Positions 24,591-33,903 of a stretch of DNA of 46,763 nucleotides are shown here, in pieces. The number at the start of each line of letters is the position of its first letter. The stretch's first letter is position 1. Position numbers and translations under genes: made by a program. Source of the stretch: CAADGL01 sp964643885 (lineage in GTDB: Bacteria > Planctomycetota > Phycisphaerae > UBA1845 > Fen-1342); the NCBI GenBank assembly GCA_964643885.1, contig CAZXUI010000029.1, positions 1 to 46,763 of the forward strand, read 5' to 3'. The notes beneath the pieces are model-generated. The model saw nothing but the letters and a program-made list of their open reading frames with translations. It ran no database searches and was not told the DNA's origin.

Positions 24591-25727
24591 TCAAAACGCA
24601 GCTTCGAAGGGCGCCGTGCGCATCTGGCCGTCGAGCAGAATCTCGGTGATGCGCTGTGCGGCGCGGCCGTCGCCGTAGAGGTTGCTCGGCCGGGCCATCT
24701 TCGCATACGCGGCCGGATCGGAGAGCAGTCGCGACGCTTCGCTGACGATCCGCCCGCGGTCGGTGCCGACGAGCAGTACGGTGCCGGCCGCGACGGCCTC
24801 TGGCCGCTCGGTCTTCTCGCGCAGGACGAGCACGGGTTTGCCGAGTGCGGGCGCTTCCTCCTGAATGCCGCCGGAATCGGTCAGCACCAAGTGAGCCCGC
24901 GAGAGCAGGCCGACGAACGTCGCGTAATCCTGCGGTTCGACCAGCCGGACGCGGGGGCAGTCGTCGAGAATCTCACGCACCGGGCGCTGCACGTTCGGGT
25001 TCAGATGCACGGGATAGATGAGCTCGACATCATCGAATCGCTCGGCGATGTCGCGCAGGGCGAGACAGAGCTGGCGAAAAGGGCCGCCGAAGCTTTCGCG
25101 CCGGTGTGCCGTGACGAGGATCATGCGCGCGGCGCGCGGCTCGAGCTCGCCGGGAAGCGGCCGCCGGCTGACGCGCGCGTGCATCCAGCGCAAGGCGTCG
25201 ACGACGGTGTTGCCGGTGACGTAGACCGCGCGCGGGTCGACGTATTCGCGCAGCAGATTCTCCGCGGCAGCGACCGTCGGTGCGAAGTGAAAGTCGGCGA
25301 CGACGCCGGCCACGCGGCGGTTCACCTCTTCGGGGAACGGTGCTCGCTTGTCGCGCGTCCGCAGGCCGGCTTCGACGTGGGCCACTTGTGCTCCACTCAT
25401 GAACGCCGCCAGGGCGGTGCCCATCACCGTCGCCGTGTCGCCCTGGACAGCGACGACGTCCGGCCGCACATCGTCCAGTGCCGGACGCAGAGCCAGCAGC
25501 AGCCGGCCGAGAAAGTCGGTCGGATGCTGGCCGGGCTGCATCAGGTTCAGTTCGAGGTCGGCGGTCAACTCGAACGCGGCGAGCGTCGCGTCCAGCATCT
25601 GGCGATGCTGGCCCGTTGAACAGACCGTCAGGGCGCAGTCGCGCGGCCGGTCGCGCAGCGCATGAACGAGCGGGGCGAGCTTGATCACCTCCGGCCGCGT
25701 GCCGAAGACCAGCATGACGCGCTTCAT
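24591..25727 (-). CDS. wecB: UDP-N-acetylglucosamine 2-epimerase (non-hydrolysing)
   Basis: Converts UDP-GlcNAc to UDP-ManNAc, a precursor of surface polysaccharides. The 378-residue GT-B-fold enzyme shows FGTRPEVIKLAPL at the N-terminus, QGDTATVMG, HVEAGLRTRDKRAPFPEE with the catalytic acid residues, VTAHRRESFG (usual form HRRENFG), LTDSGGIQEEAPALGKPVLVLR in the UDP-binding part and the ERPEAVAAGT loop. ATG 25727 is chosen because the FGTRPE motif follows within eight residues. It diverges from the Wzm/Wzt operon and probably supplies it. Confidence 0.95.
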   Translation of the reverse strand: MKRVMLVFGTRPEVIKLAPLVHALRDRPRDCALTVCSTGQHRQMLDATLAAFELTADLELNLMQPGQHPTDFLGRLLLALRPALDDVRPDVVAVQGDTATVMGTALAAFMSGAQVAHVEAGLRTRDKRAPFPEEVNRRVAGVVADFHFAPTVAAAENLLREYVDPRAVYVTGNTVVDALRWMHARVSRRPLPGELEPRAARMILVTAHRRESFGGPFRQLCLALRDIAERFDDVELIYPVHLNPNVQRPVREILDDCPRVRLVEPQDYATFVGLLSRAHLVLTDSGGIQEEAPALGKPVLVLREKTERPEAVAAGTVLLVGTDRGRIVSEASRLLSDPAAYAKMARPSNLYGDGRAAQRITEILLDGQMRTAPFEAAF

Positions 25728-25853
25728 CGGTCGCCTTTCGTGGCCGCGCGGGCACCGCGACACCGCCGTGTGCACGATCCGCGGGGTGTATCGTATCGCC
25801 GCGTGGCCGCAGCGACAGCGCGCGAGCCGCCGGGCCGCTTGTAGGGGCGGCGG

Positions 25854-25882
25854 TTGAAGTGTCGGCTGGCGTCCGCGATACT
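25854..25882 (+). promoter_or_regulatory. Possible promoter of the polysaccharide operon
   Basis: TTGAAG at 25854-25859, a 17-base spacer and GATACT at 25877-25882; each hexamer matches four of six consensus bases. It lies 131 bases before the Wzm-like ATG in the region shared with the divergent wecB. Confidence 0.4.
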
Positions 25883-26013
25883 GAGTTATTGCGGGGAGTC
25901 ACTGCGGGCCGGGCCGCATGCGGGCGGATCGGCGGCCGGCCTGGTCGGTCGGCCGGATCGGCCGACGCGGGAGAGCGCCCCGCTCGCGCCGGTCGGCCGG
26001 CAAACGGACCACA

Positions 26014-26976
26014 ATGACGAGCGCAGCGCCGAGCGCCTATCAGAGCGGCACGGTCGGGTATTACCTGCTTCCGCAGCGTATCCCGGAGACGGTCTGGCGG
26101 CACCGGCAGTTGATCTGGCAGCTCATCGGGCGGAATGTGGCGGCGCGCTACCGCGGATCGGTGCTGGGCATCTTCTGGTCGTTCATATTCCCGCTCTTGA
26201 TGCTGGCGGTGTACACATTTGTGTTCAGCGTGGTGTTCGAGGCGCGCTGGGAGCCGCCGCCGGACCTTCAGCCGGCCGCCAGCGCGGCGGTGACGCAGCC
26301 GGCGGTGATGCAACCGGGGGGGACGACAGGCCCGGCGACGGTCGCTGCGAGCGCACCTGCGGCGGCGGGCGGTTCGAAGACCGAGTTCGCGCTCACGCTT
26401 TTTTGCGGCCTGCTGATGTTCGCGCTGTTCGCGGAAACGGTTCAGGGCTGTGCGGGCGTCGTCACTTCGAATGTCAGCTACGTCAAGAAGGTCGTCTTTC
26501 CGCTGGAGGTGCTGCCGGTCGTGACGCTCGGCACGGCCCTGGTGAATGCGGGAATCAGCCTGCTGATCCTCCTGGTCGGCATCGTGCTGTTCACACAGCG
26601 CGTGCCCGTGACGGTGCCGTACTTTCTGCTGGTGGCGATACCGCTGGTGGCGCTGTCGCTGGGCGTCGGCTGGTTTCTGGCGTCGGTCGGCGTATTCATC
26701 CGCGACACCGGGCATCTGGTCACGGTCGTCGTGCAGATGCTCTTCTTCCTGACGCCGCTTTTCTATCCGGTCTCGCGCGTGCCCGAGTCATTGCAGTTCT
26801 TCATCTGGATGAACCCGCTGGCGGTGATCGTCGAGAACGGCCGGCGGACGCTGATGCACGCCGCGCCGCCGCAGTGGCTCTGGCTCGTGTGCGTGACCGT
26901 GCTCTCGCTGGCGGTGATGCAGCTCGGATACGTGTGGTTCATGAAGACCAAGCGAGGATTTGCGGATGTCCTCTAG
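26014..26976 (+). CDS. ABC-2 polysaccharide export permease (Wzm-like)
   Basis: Inner-membrane half-channel of an ABC exporter for O-antigen, capsule or teichoic-acid-like polymers. The 320-residue protein begins with the amphipathic LIGRNVAARYRGSVLGIFWSF common to Wzm/TagG/KpsM and has about six membrane segments, ending in the usual LFFLTPLFYPV and FIWMNPLAVIVENGR. Between the first and second membrane segments lies a 45-residue insertion (about residues 78-122) rich in Ala, Pro, Thr and Gln, predicted to face the periplasm, which relatives lack. ATG 26014 has only a weak binding site. The ATPase gene overlaps it by 11 bases. Confidence 0.92.
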   Translation: MTSAAPSAYQSGTVGYYLLPQRIPETVWRHRQLIWQLIGRNVAARYRGSVLGIFWSFIFPLLMLAVYTFVFSVVFEARWEPPPDLQPAASAAVTQPAVMQPGGTTGPATVAASAPAAAGGSKTEFALTLFCGLLMFALFAETVQGCAGVVTSNVSYVKKVVFPLEVLPVVTLGTALVNAGISLLILLVGIVLFTQRVPVTVPYFLLVAIPLVALSLGVGWFLASVGVFIRDTGHLVTVVVQMLFFLTPLFYPVSRVPESLQFFIWMNPLAVIVENGRRTLMHAAPPQWLWLVCVTVLSLAVMQLGYVWFMKTKRGFADVL

Positions 26977-28372
26977 CACTCACACGACCGGGCCGAGCGG
27001 GATCGCCGAGCGCGAGCTGCCGCACGCCTCCGCCGCGACGCGGCAGCACGAGACGCTCGTCGCCGTGCGCGGGCTGGGCAAGTGCTACGAAATCTACGAG
27101 CGGCCGCTGGATCGGCTCAAGCAGACGCTCTGGCGCGGGCGGCGGCAGTTCTATCGCGAGTTCTGGGCCCTGCGCGACGTGTCGTTCGAATTGCGGCGGG
27201 GCGAGGCGATCGGCATCATCGGCCGAAACGGCTCCGGCAAAAGCACGCTCCTGCAAATGATCGCCGGGACGCTACGGCCGACGGAGGGGGAGATCCACGT
27301 CCGCGGCCGCGTGGCGGCGCTGCTTGAGCTGGGCTCGGGGTTCAACTACGAGTTCACCGGCCGCGAGAACGTCTATCTGAACGGCACCGTGCTGGGCCTG
27401 AGCATGGACGAGATCCGAGCCCGCTTCGACGAGATCGCGGCCTTCGCGGATATCGGCGAGTTTCTCGATCAACCCGTCAAGACTTACTCGACGGGCATGG
27501 TGGTGCGGCTGGCCTTCGCGGTGCAGGTGCTGCTCGAGCCGGACGTGCTGATCGTCGACGAGGCCCTGGCGGTCGGCGATGCGGCCTTTCAGATCAAGTG
27601 CATGAACCGCATGCAGCGGCTGATCGAGAAGGGTGTCTCCGTCATGCTGGTTACGCATGATGTCACGTCGGTGCGGACGTTCTGCCATCGGGCGCTGTGG
27701 CTGAATCACGGCCGCCTGATGGTCGACGGTCCGCCGCTGGAGGTAACTTCGCAGTACTTGCAGCACCTGTTCGGCGGCGACGGCCGACCGCCGGCGCCTC
27801 AGCCTGTGTCCGCGGCGAACGAGCAGGCCGCCGTGGATGCTGAAGAGAGCGAGCGGCCGCTGACCGGTTTCGACGGCCGCACGGACCTGGTTCGCTGGGG
27901 CAGCGGCGAGGGGCGCGTGACGGGGTTCTGCTTCGACGCCGGGACGGCGCAGGCCGCGCCGACCTTCGAGCATGGCGGGCAACTGCGGCTGGAGATCGAG
28001 CTGACGGCGGCCGCGCCGCTCTACGGCTCGCGGCTGGGGCTGGGCTTCGCGCTGCGGAACACGAACGGACTGGACATCATCACCTGGACGACGTGGGAGG
28101 CGGGGCTGCGGCTGCCGTCGCTGCGAGCCGGCGAGTCGGTGCGGGTGCGCTGCAAGCTTGAGAACATCCTGGCGCCGGGGGCGTATGCGCTGGTGCTGAA
28201 TGCCGAGCGGATCGACGGGGACTACGAGCGCCATTACTATGATTTTGTCGAGAATGCGCTGATCTTTCGCGTCTATGCCGCGCGGCAGATCTTCTCGACC
28301 GTGCTCCCGCCGGTTCAGGCGGAGCTCCTGCCCGCTGCGGCGGGGACAAGGAGGGCCCATGTCGATATCTGA
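26966..28372 (+). CDS. ABC ATPase with C-terminal glycan-binding-type domain (Wzt-like)
   Basis: Drives export through the Wzm-like permease. In 468 residues: an extended N-terminus, the Walker A GRNGSGKST at about 86-94, the signature KTYSTGMVVRLAFA, Walker B VLIVDEALAVGD and the switch His in LVTHD. The TagH/Wzt group also has YEFTGRENVYLNG here. From about residue 300 a beta-sandwich Wzt_C domain follows (VTGFCFDAG, GLGFALRNTNGLDI, PGAYALVLNA), which in E. coli O8/O9a binds the modified chain end and selects finished polymers. Its presence predicts a terminal modification on this glycan, for which the next gene is the candidate. ATG 26966 has GAGGA seven bases upstream. Confidence 0.93.
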   Translation: MSSSTHTTGPSGIAERELPHASAATRQHETLVAVRGLGKCYEIYERPLDRLKQTLWRGRRQFYREFWALRDVSFELRRGEAIGIIGRNGSGKSTLLQMIAGTLRPTEGEIHVRGRVAALLELGSGFNYEFTGRENVYLNGTVLGLSMDEIRARFDEIAAFADIGEFLDQPVKTYSTGMVVRLAFAVQVLLEPDVLIVDEALAVGDAAFQIKCMNRMQRLIEKGVSVMLVTHDVTSVRTFCHRALWLNHGRLMVDGPPLEVTSQYLQHLFGGDGRPPAPQPVSAANEQAAVDAEESERPLTGFDGRTDLVRWGSGEGRVTGFCFDAGTAQAAPTFEHGGQLRLEIELTAAAPLYGSRLGLGFALRNTNGLDIITWTTWEAGLRLPSLRAGESVRVRCKLENILAPGAYALVLNAERIDGDYERHYYDFVENALIFRVYAARQIFSTVLPPVQAELLPAAAGTRRAHVDI

Positions 28373-31300
28373 GGCCGGGTCGGCCGCCAGTGCGGATATG
28401 CGGGCCGCGGAGCGGGCCAAGTGGGACGAGGTCTATCGCGACCTGGCCCTGGAGCCGGAGTCCCCCCCGGCGCGCGCCTTCAACGAGCAGTTCGCCAGAC
28501 TCGTCTGTGAGCTGCTGCCCGAGGGCGGCCGCGTGCTGGAGGCCGGCTGCGGCGCCGGCTCGCAGAGCCTTGCCCTGGCCCGGACGGGGCGGTTCGAGAT
28601 CCACCTGCTCGATTTCTCGCAGCACGCCCTGGCGTATGCGCGGCGGCTGTTCGAGCAGGAAGGATTGCCGGCCAACAGCCAGCTCGCGGATGTCTACGAG
28701 CCGGGCGAGCCGGAGTTCGACCTGGTCTTCAACGCGGGCGTGCTCGAGCACTACACGGCCGACGAGCAAGTCGAGTTTCTCAAGGGCATGGCCAGCCGCA
28801 GCCGCGACCTGGTGCTGGTGCTGGTGCCCAATCGCCTGTGCTACTGGTACTGGCTCTGGCGGGCGCGCGAGGTGGAGCTGGGCAACTGGCCCTACGGCAA
28901 GGAAGTGCCACTCGACGATCTGCGGGCCGTGTTCGAGCGGGCCGGGCTGCGTTTCCTGGGTCAGGCGTTCCTGGCCGAGACGTGGACGGAGGATTTCGTC
29001 CGCAACCTGACCGGCCTGGACCCGGACCTGCGCGACATGATCTACGAGATTCACCGCTCCGGCATCGTGCCGCAGGCGCAGCGGGGCTATCTGCTCGCGG
29101 CGCTCGGGACGCTGCGCAAGAAGGCGCGGGTGGTGCCGGAGGTTTGGCAAAGCTCGTACGTCGGCGCAAGCTTCGACCAGGCGCAGGCCGCAGCGACGTT
29201 GACCGAGGCGCTGGCGCTGCGCGTGCAGGCGGATCACGACCTGCGCGGGCTGCGCAAGCTGCGGGTGCAGCTCGAGCAGCAGCTCGCAGCGGCGCAGAGC
29301 AGCCTGGAGGCCGAGCGGGCGGCCGCCCTGCGCGCCCAGCAGGAGCTGACCGCCGCCGGCGAGCGCACGCAGCAGATGCAGGCGGAGCTGGCCGCGAGGA
29401 CGGCGGAGGCGGCCCGACTCGAACAGGCGCTGGGCGAGCAGCAGCGGATCAGCGAGCAATTCCGCGAGGCGGCCGCGGCCGCCGAGCGCGAGGCCGAAGC
29501 GCGGATCGCCCGAGTCATGGCGGATCTCGAGGCGCGGCGGCAACAGCTCGACGCCGAGCGAGGCATTCTCGAAGCGCATGCAGCCGACCTGCGGCGGGCG
29601 TTCGACGCCAGCGAGAGCCGCGCCCTGGCGGCCGAGCGCGAGTTGAACGAGATCAAGGCCAGCATGTCCTATGCGCTGATGCGGCGGATGACCCGGCTGC
29701 GCCGTATTCTCGCGCCGGACGGCAGCCCCCAGCACCGGGCGATGCGGGTCCTTTTCGACGGCCTGAAGGCCGTCAAGCGGGCGGTATTCGGCCTCCTCGG
29801 CCTCATCGGCGGGATCGGCGGCGGGATCGGCGGAGGGGTCGGCCGCGGGCTGCGCGGCGGCATACGGCGGATCGGCAACGCCGTTCTCTTCCTGCCGGCG
29901 AGAATCGCGGCCGCGATCCGCGCGCGGCAGATGAACTGGTACGCCTACGCATTCGACACGTTCAAGCGGCAGCGGATGCGCGCCTATCCCGGCCGGCTGG
30001 AGCGCGTCGGCGTGCCGGCCGAGCGGGGGCTCGTTTCGATCGTGCTGCCGGTCTACAACGGCGAGGACTACGTCCGCGAGTCGATCGACAGCGTGCTGGC
30101 GCAGACCTACGAGCGCTTCGAGCTGATCGTCGTCGACGACGGCTCGAGCGACCGCACGCCGCAGATTCTGGCGGATTACGCCGCCCGCGACCCGCGCATC
30201 CGCGTCATCACACAAAAGAACCAGAAGCTGCCGCGGGCGCTGTCCAACGGCTTCCGCGCCGCGCGGGGCGAGTTTCTCACCTGGACCAGCGCCGACAATC
30301 GCTTCAAGCCGCGGTTCCTCGAGAAAATGGTCTCCAGTCTTCAGCGCCATCCGGCCTGGGACATGATCTACGCCGACGTGGACATCATCGGCGACGACGG
30401 CAAGCCGCTGCTCAACAGCGGCTGGTACTACGGCTATCAGCGGCCGCCGGGCAGCGAGCACATCTTCATGCCGCTCGATCCGTCGGAACTGAACGTGATC
30501 GGCAACAACTACGTCGGCGCAGCGTTCCTCTATCGCAAGCGCGTGCCCTACCTGATCGGCGAATACAGTCCGCGGCTGTTCGGCCTGGAGGACTACGACT
30601 ACTGGATGCGGGTCAACGCGCTCTGCTCGCTGCGGCATGCGGATTTCCAGGAGCCCGTCTACGACTACCGCATGCACGACAACTCGCTGACGGCCAGGGA
30701 CAAGGAGCTGAAAATCACCGCCCGCCGCGACCGGCACATGTTCTTCGAGGAGTTCCGCCGCAATTTCTACTTCGAGCCGCTGCTGTGGGTGATCGAGGCG
30801 GACGGCTCGACCGGCGCGGGCAGCAAGCTGAGCCGGCGACTCCGCCGGCAGATCCGCCGCACGGGTCACTCGCTCTTCACGCGCGAGCAGTTGAACGCCT
30901 TTGCCCTGCCGCGGCTGTGGGTCGGCTGCGTCTATTGCCGCCTCGTGGACGGGCGGCCGGAACAGGCCGCCCCGCCCGACGATCTGCCGGCCGGCACGCT
31001 GCGCGTGCTGCTCTACACCGGCCCGGAACCGCTACCGGAGCAGATCGCCGACGGCTGGGACCTGTGCATCGCTACGCACCCGGCCGCCCGGCCGGTGGGC
31101 TTGAAGCGGCCGTGGCAGGGGTGGCTGGCGGCCGAGCGGGCCGAGGAGCTGTTCACGGTGATCGACACGCGCTGCAAGGCGGAGCACCTGGACCGGATCG
31201 AGGCCTACGCGGACAGCCCGCCGGCGCCGCAGGTCGAGCTCTCGGTGATCATCTGCGCCTACAAGCGCTCGCAGCGGCTGGAGCAGGCGCTGGCGGCGGT

Positions 31301-32195
31301 GGCGCAGCAGCGGATCGACCGCGGCTGCTACGAGCTGATCGTGGTGAACAACGCGCCGAGCGACCGGGCGGTGGCGGAGGTGGTGGAGGAGACGCGGCGG
31401 AAGTTCTTCGCCGATGATCCGCAGCGCCTGCGGCTGATCGATTGTCCGGTGGTGGGGCTTTCGCACGCGCGGAACGCGGGCCTGGCGGAGGCGCGGGGCA
31501 GCTTCGTCGCGTATCTGGACGACGATTCCGTGCCCGCGGCGAGCTGGATGTCGGTGATGCTCGGCCGGCTTCGCGAGCGTCCGGATGTCGGCATCATGAG
31601 CGGCCGGATCACTCTCAAGGATCCGCCCGATCCGCCGCGCTGGATGACGCCGGAATGGCGGATGTACTGGAGCCACTACAACCCCGGCTACAAGGAGTAC
31701 ACGGAGATTTCGTCGTACTGGGAACTTCCCTACGCGGGAAACTGGGTCGTGCGGCGGGAACTGCTCCTGTCCATCGGTGGGTATCGCACGCGCTACGGGC
31801 GCAAGGGCAACGATTTTGGCGGTGGCGAGGAACTGATCGCGGCTCGAATGATTCAGCAGATGGGCTGGAAGATCGGTTTTGAGCCCGAGAGCGAAGTCAT
31901 TCACGACGTGGAGCCTCATCGATTCACACTGCATCACGTGGCGAAGACGGCCCGAGCGGCGACACTCGTGCATTACCAGACACAAGTCGACCTGCATCTG
32001 CCGATGGAGGCGTCGATCGAGTGCACGCAGCGTGAGTTGTGGCGGACGCTCCGCGAGGGATTTGATTTCCGCCGTCCGGCGGCGGAAAGATTCCGAAGTC
32101 GTGCGTACGCTTGGGCTTACGTTCGGCTTCTCCGGCGGCAGATTATTGACGCATTGGCGCGCTGTCGCCTTGCCGTGACCGCTTCGAAAAAATAG
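28359..32195 (+). CDS. Fusion: methyltransferase, coiled coil, two GT2 glycosyltransferases
   Basis: A 1278-residue multidomain protein. Residues about 20-230 are a class I SAM methyltransferase (VLEAGCGAGSQS near 59). Residues about 271-447 are an uninterrupted heptad-rich coiled coil ending in the IKASMSYALMRRM segment seen in many glycosyltransferases. Residues about 470-520 are glycine-rich and hydrophobic (GLIGGIGGGIGGG) and may touch the membrane. A first GT2 domain starts near 558 (VLPVYNGEDY, VVDDGSSDRT, with SADN at the DxD site); a second near 959 (VIICAYKRSQRLEQAL, YLDDDSVPAASW, GGGEELIAARM). ATG 28359 has AAGGAGG four bases upstream and overlaps the Wzt-like gene by 14 bases. It probably builds and caps the exported chain. 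Base composition drops towards the 3' end. Confidence 0.92.
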   Translation: MSISEAGSAASADMRAAERAKWDEVYRDLALEPESPPARAFNEQFARLVCELLPEGGRVLEAGCGAGSQSLALARTGRFEIHLLDFSQHALAYARRLFEQEGLPANSQLADVYEPGEPEFDLVFNAGVLEHYTADEQVEFLKGMASRSRDLVLVLVPNRLCYWYWLWRAREVELGNWPYGKEVPLDDLRAVFERAGLRFLGQAFLAETWTEDFVRNLTGLDPDLRDMIYEIHRSGIVPQAQRGYLLAALGTLRKKARVVPEVWQSSYVGASFDQAQAAATLTEALALRVQADHDLRGLRKLRVQLEQQLAAAQSSLEAERAAALRAQQELTAAGERTQQMQAELAARTAEAARLEQALGEQQRISEQFREAAAAAEREAEARIARVMADLEARRQQLDAERGILEAHAADLRRAFDASESRALAAERELNEIKASMSYALMRRMTRLRRILAPDGSPQHRAMRVLFDGLKAVKRAVFGLLGLIGGIGGGIGGGVGRGLRGGIRRIGNAVLFLPARIAAAIRARQMNWYAYAFDTFKRQRMRAYPGRLERVGVPAERGLVSIVLPVYNGEDYVRESIDSVLAQTYERFELIVVDDGSSDRTPQILADYAARDPRIRVITQKNQKLPRALSNGFRAARGEFLTWTSADNRFKPRFLEKMVSSLQRHPAWDMIYADVDIIGDDGKPLLNSGWYYGYQRPPGSEHIFMPLDPSELNVIGNNYVGAAFLYRKRVPYLIGEYSPRLFGLEDYDYWMRVNALCSLRHADFQEPVYDYRMHDNSLTARDKELKITARRDRHMFFEEFRRNFYFEPLLWVIEADGSTGAGSKLSRRLRRQIRRTGHSLFTREQLNAFALPRLWVGCVYCRLVDGRPEQAAPPDDLPAGTLRVLLYTGPEPLPEQIADGWDLCIATHPAARPVGLKRPWQGWLAAERAEELFTVIDTRCKAEHLDRIEAYADSPPAPQVELSVIICAYKRSQRLEQALAAVAQQRIDRGCYELIVVNNAPSDRAVAEVVEETRRKFFADDPQRLRLIDCPVVGLSHARNAGLAEARGSFVAYLDDDSVPAASWMSVMLGRLRERPDVGIMSGRITLKDPPDPPRWMTPEWRMYWSHYNPGYKEYTEISSYWELPYAGNWVVRRELLLSIGGYRTRYGRKGNDFGGGEELIAARMIQQMGWKIGFEPESEVIHDVEPHRFTLHHVAKTARAATLVHYQTQVDLHLPMEASIECTQRELWRTLREGFDFRRPAAERFRSRAYAWAYVRLLRRQIIDALARCRLAVTASKK

Positions 32196-32248
32196 AATGC
32201 CCCTGTCGTTACACGTTACTCCTTGACGCACAGAGAAAGGGGAACATC

Positions 32249-32833
32249 ATGAGTGCGGCGCGAAGGAAGCTCCGAACGATCGGTGCATGTAGTCTAGTTG
32301 CACTGTCTTGTCACATTTCTCTAGGCGAGACCTGCGATGCTGATTTGAATCGAGATGGCCAAGTGAACTTCACGGACCAAACGATCCTTCTGGCGGATTA
32401 CGGTCTCTCGGCGGACGATGCGCAGAACTGTCATCTGTTTACTGGCCGAGGTAATATCAATTTGGGTCCAACGGCGGTTCGTGTCGATTGGGTGGGTATT
32501 CATCTATTGCACTATGGTTTGGCGGGAATTCGATTTCCGGACCGTACCGAGTTTCGGGTGTATAACGGAAGCCAGCAGGTCTTGACGGATTATGTTGACA
32601 CCAGTGAGCTTAGCTGTATTTACCTTCCCGTTACTCAACATGATAGTGAATGGCTTCTACAAAACCGCTGCCCGTGGGGTGTCGAGTGCACTCGTATCGA
32701 GATCAGCTTTGAGACTGGATGGTGGATGTGGATCGACGAGATCGAGGTCATCGATGATGAGTTTCATCCACCTCTTGGCTTTGGATGTGAATACTATCAT
32801 GAATCTCACCAAGCGTGTCGGGCTTGTCAGTAG
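32249..32833 (+). CDS. Secreted low-GC protein with dockerin-like repeats
   Basis: A 194-residue protein with a signal peptide (residues 1-27). Directly after it comes a calcium loop DLNRDGQVNFTD followed by QTILLADYGLS, the first half of a type I dockerin. A second, degenerate half follows (GRGNINLGPTAVRVDWVGIHLLHYGL) that has lost most calcium ligands. The rest is a beta-rich domain with WWMWIDEIEVID, reminiscent of discoidin-like or carbohydrate-binding folds, and three to four cysteine pairs. AGGGGA lies six bases before ATG 32249. G+C is near 50% by eye against the upper sixties around it, so it may be recently acquired. No cohesin partner is seen in the window. Confidence 0.8.
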   Translation: MSAARRKLRTIGACSLVALSCHISLGETCDADLNRDGQVNFTDQTILLADYGLSADDAQNCHLFTGRGNINLGPTAVRVDWVGIHLLHYGLAGIRFPDRTEFRVYNGSQQVLTDYVDTSELSCIYLPVTQHDSEWLLQNRCPWGVECTRIEISFETGWWMWIDEIEVIDDEFHPPLGFGCEYYHESHQACRACQ

Positions 32834-33903
32834 TCACAGTTCAACCTCTCGTGCCGGTCGAGACCACAAGCAAAGTGGACGAGCATGTGATCGTAGAGTG
32901 TCGCGCGCGATACGACGTCGGCCCCCGCTTTGCGGAGCAGTACCTCGCCTTCTGGGCCGAGGAACGGGGCAAGATGCCGCGCAGCCTGGCCGAAACCCTC
33001 TCCGGACCCGACCCGGAGCCGATGTGGTTCGACTACGCCATGTCCACCAACTCGCGGGCGCGGCAGATCGTCGAGCAGTGCCGGCCACATATCCCACCTG
33101 CCGGCGGGCGATATCTCGACGTCGGCTGCGGCTTCGGCGGCTGCCTGGTCGCATTCGCCCAGCGCGGCCTGGAGGTCTGCGGAATCGAGATCGACCCGCC
33201 GCGGCTGGCACTCGGACGGGCCAACTGCGCCGACCACGGCCTGGGCGATTGCATCCACGACCTGAGCATCCTGGACGAGCAGATCGTCGCCCGGCTCGGC
33301 CGCTTCGACCTGATCACCTGCCTGGACGTGATCGAGCACGTGGACGACGCCGCGCAAACGCTCGTGAACCTGTCCGACCTGCTCGAACCCGGCGGCACGC
33401 TCGTGCTGAAGATTCCCAACAAGGACAGCGTCGCCTTCGTCGCCAGCGACGGGCACTTCAATCTCTTCGGCATCACGCAGCTCCCCCGGCCGCTGGCCAC
33501 TCGGTATCACGAGCGATTGATCGGCGGGCCGTATGACGTGGGCGAGTATTACCCGCGCGAGTTCTACGAAGATCGCCTGCGCGCGCTCGGGCTGCACGTG
33601 ACCAGCGGCATCTCGCCGCAGAACCCGATCCGCGTGCCGGACGGTATCCTGCCGCCGCTGCGCGAGCTGGCGGCCGGCTATCGCGCCTGGCGGCGGCAGA
33701 CGGCGGGGCGGTTGCCGCTGGCTCTGCGCTGGCGGCTGCGGGCCCGTGTGGCTCGCTACGCGGCGAGTCTGGCGTACAATGCGGCCCGTCACGCGGCCGG
33801 GCGACTGCCGACGGAAGACTACGATCTGCGCTTCCGGGCGGATTTCTGGCTGCTGACCGCCCGGAAGCCGGGCCGCGGGCCGGCCGAGAAGGAGCTCGAA
33901 TGA
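32815..33903 (+). CDS. Class I SAM-dependent methyltransferase
   Basis: A methyltransferase of up to 362 residues. Motif I is YLDVGCGFGGCLVAFAQRG, motif II GIEIDPPRL, the acidic post-motif FDLITCLDVIEHV, and GGTLVLKIPN follows. The C-terminal 150 residues with KIPNKDS and YYPREFYEDRLRALG fit the UbiE/Methyltransf_23 types common in polysaccharide loci. The start is unclear: GTG 32815 overlaps the dockerin gene by 19 bases, while GTGs at 32851, 32875 and 32887 are alternatives; none has a strong binding site. The stop overlaps the next ATG by four bases. It probably methylates the glycan or its precursors. Confidence 0.85.
   Translation: MSGLSVVTVQPLVPVETTSKVDEHVIVECRARYDVGPRFAEQYLAFWAEERGKMPRSLAETLSGPDPEPMWFDYAMSTNSRARQIVEQCRPHIPPAGGRYLDVGCGFGGCLVAFAQRGLEVCGIEIDPPRLALGRANCADHGLGDCIHDLSILDEQIVARLGRFDLITCLDVIEHVDDAAQTLVNLSDLLEPGGTLVLKIPNKDSVAFVASDGHFNLFGITQLPRPLATRYHERLIGGPYDVGEYYPREFYEDRLRALGLHVTSGISPQNPIRVPDGILPPLRELAAGYRAWRRQTAGRLPLALRWRLRARVARYAASLAYNAARHAAGRLPTEDYDLRFRADFWLLTARKPGRGPAEKELE

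Noticed and set aside
28080..30869. A 929-codon open frame on the minus strand opposite Wzt and the fusion gene
   Set aside because: It lies antisense to two clearly recognised proteins, has His/Arg/Leu/Gln-rich composition without motifs, and is a normal by-product of high third-position G+C.
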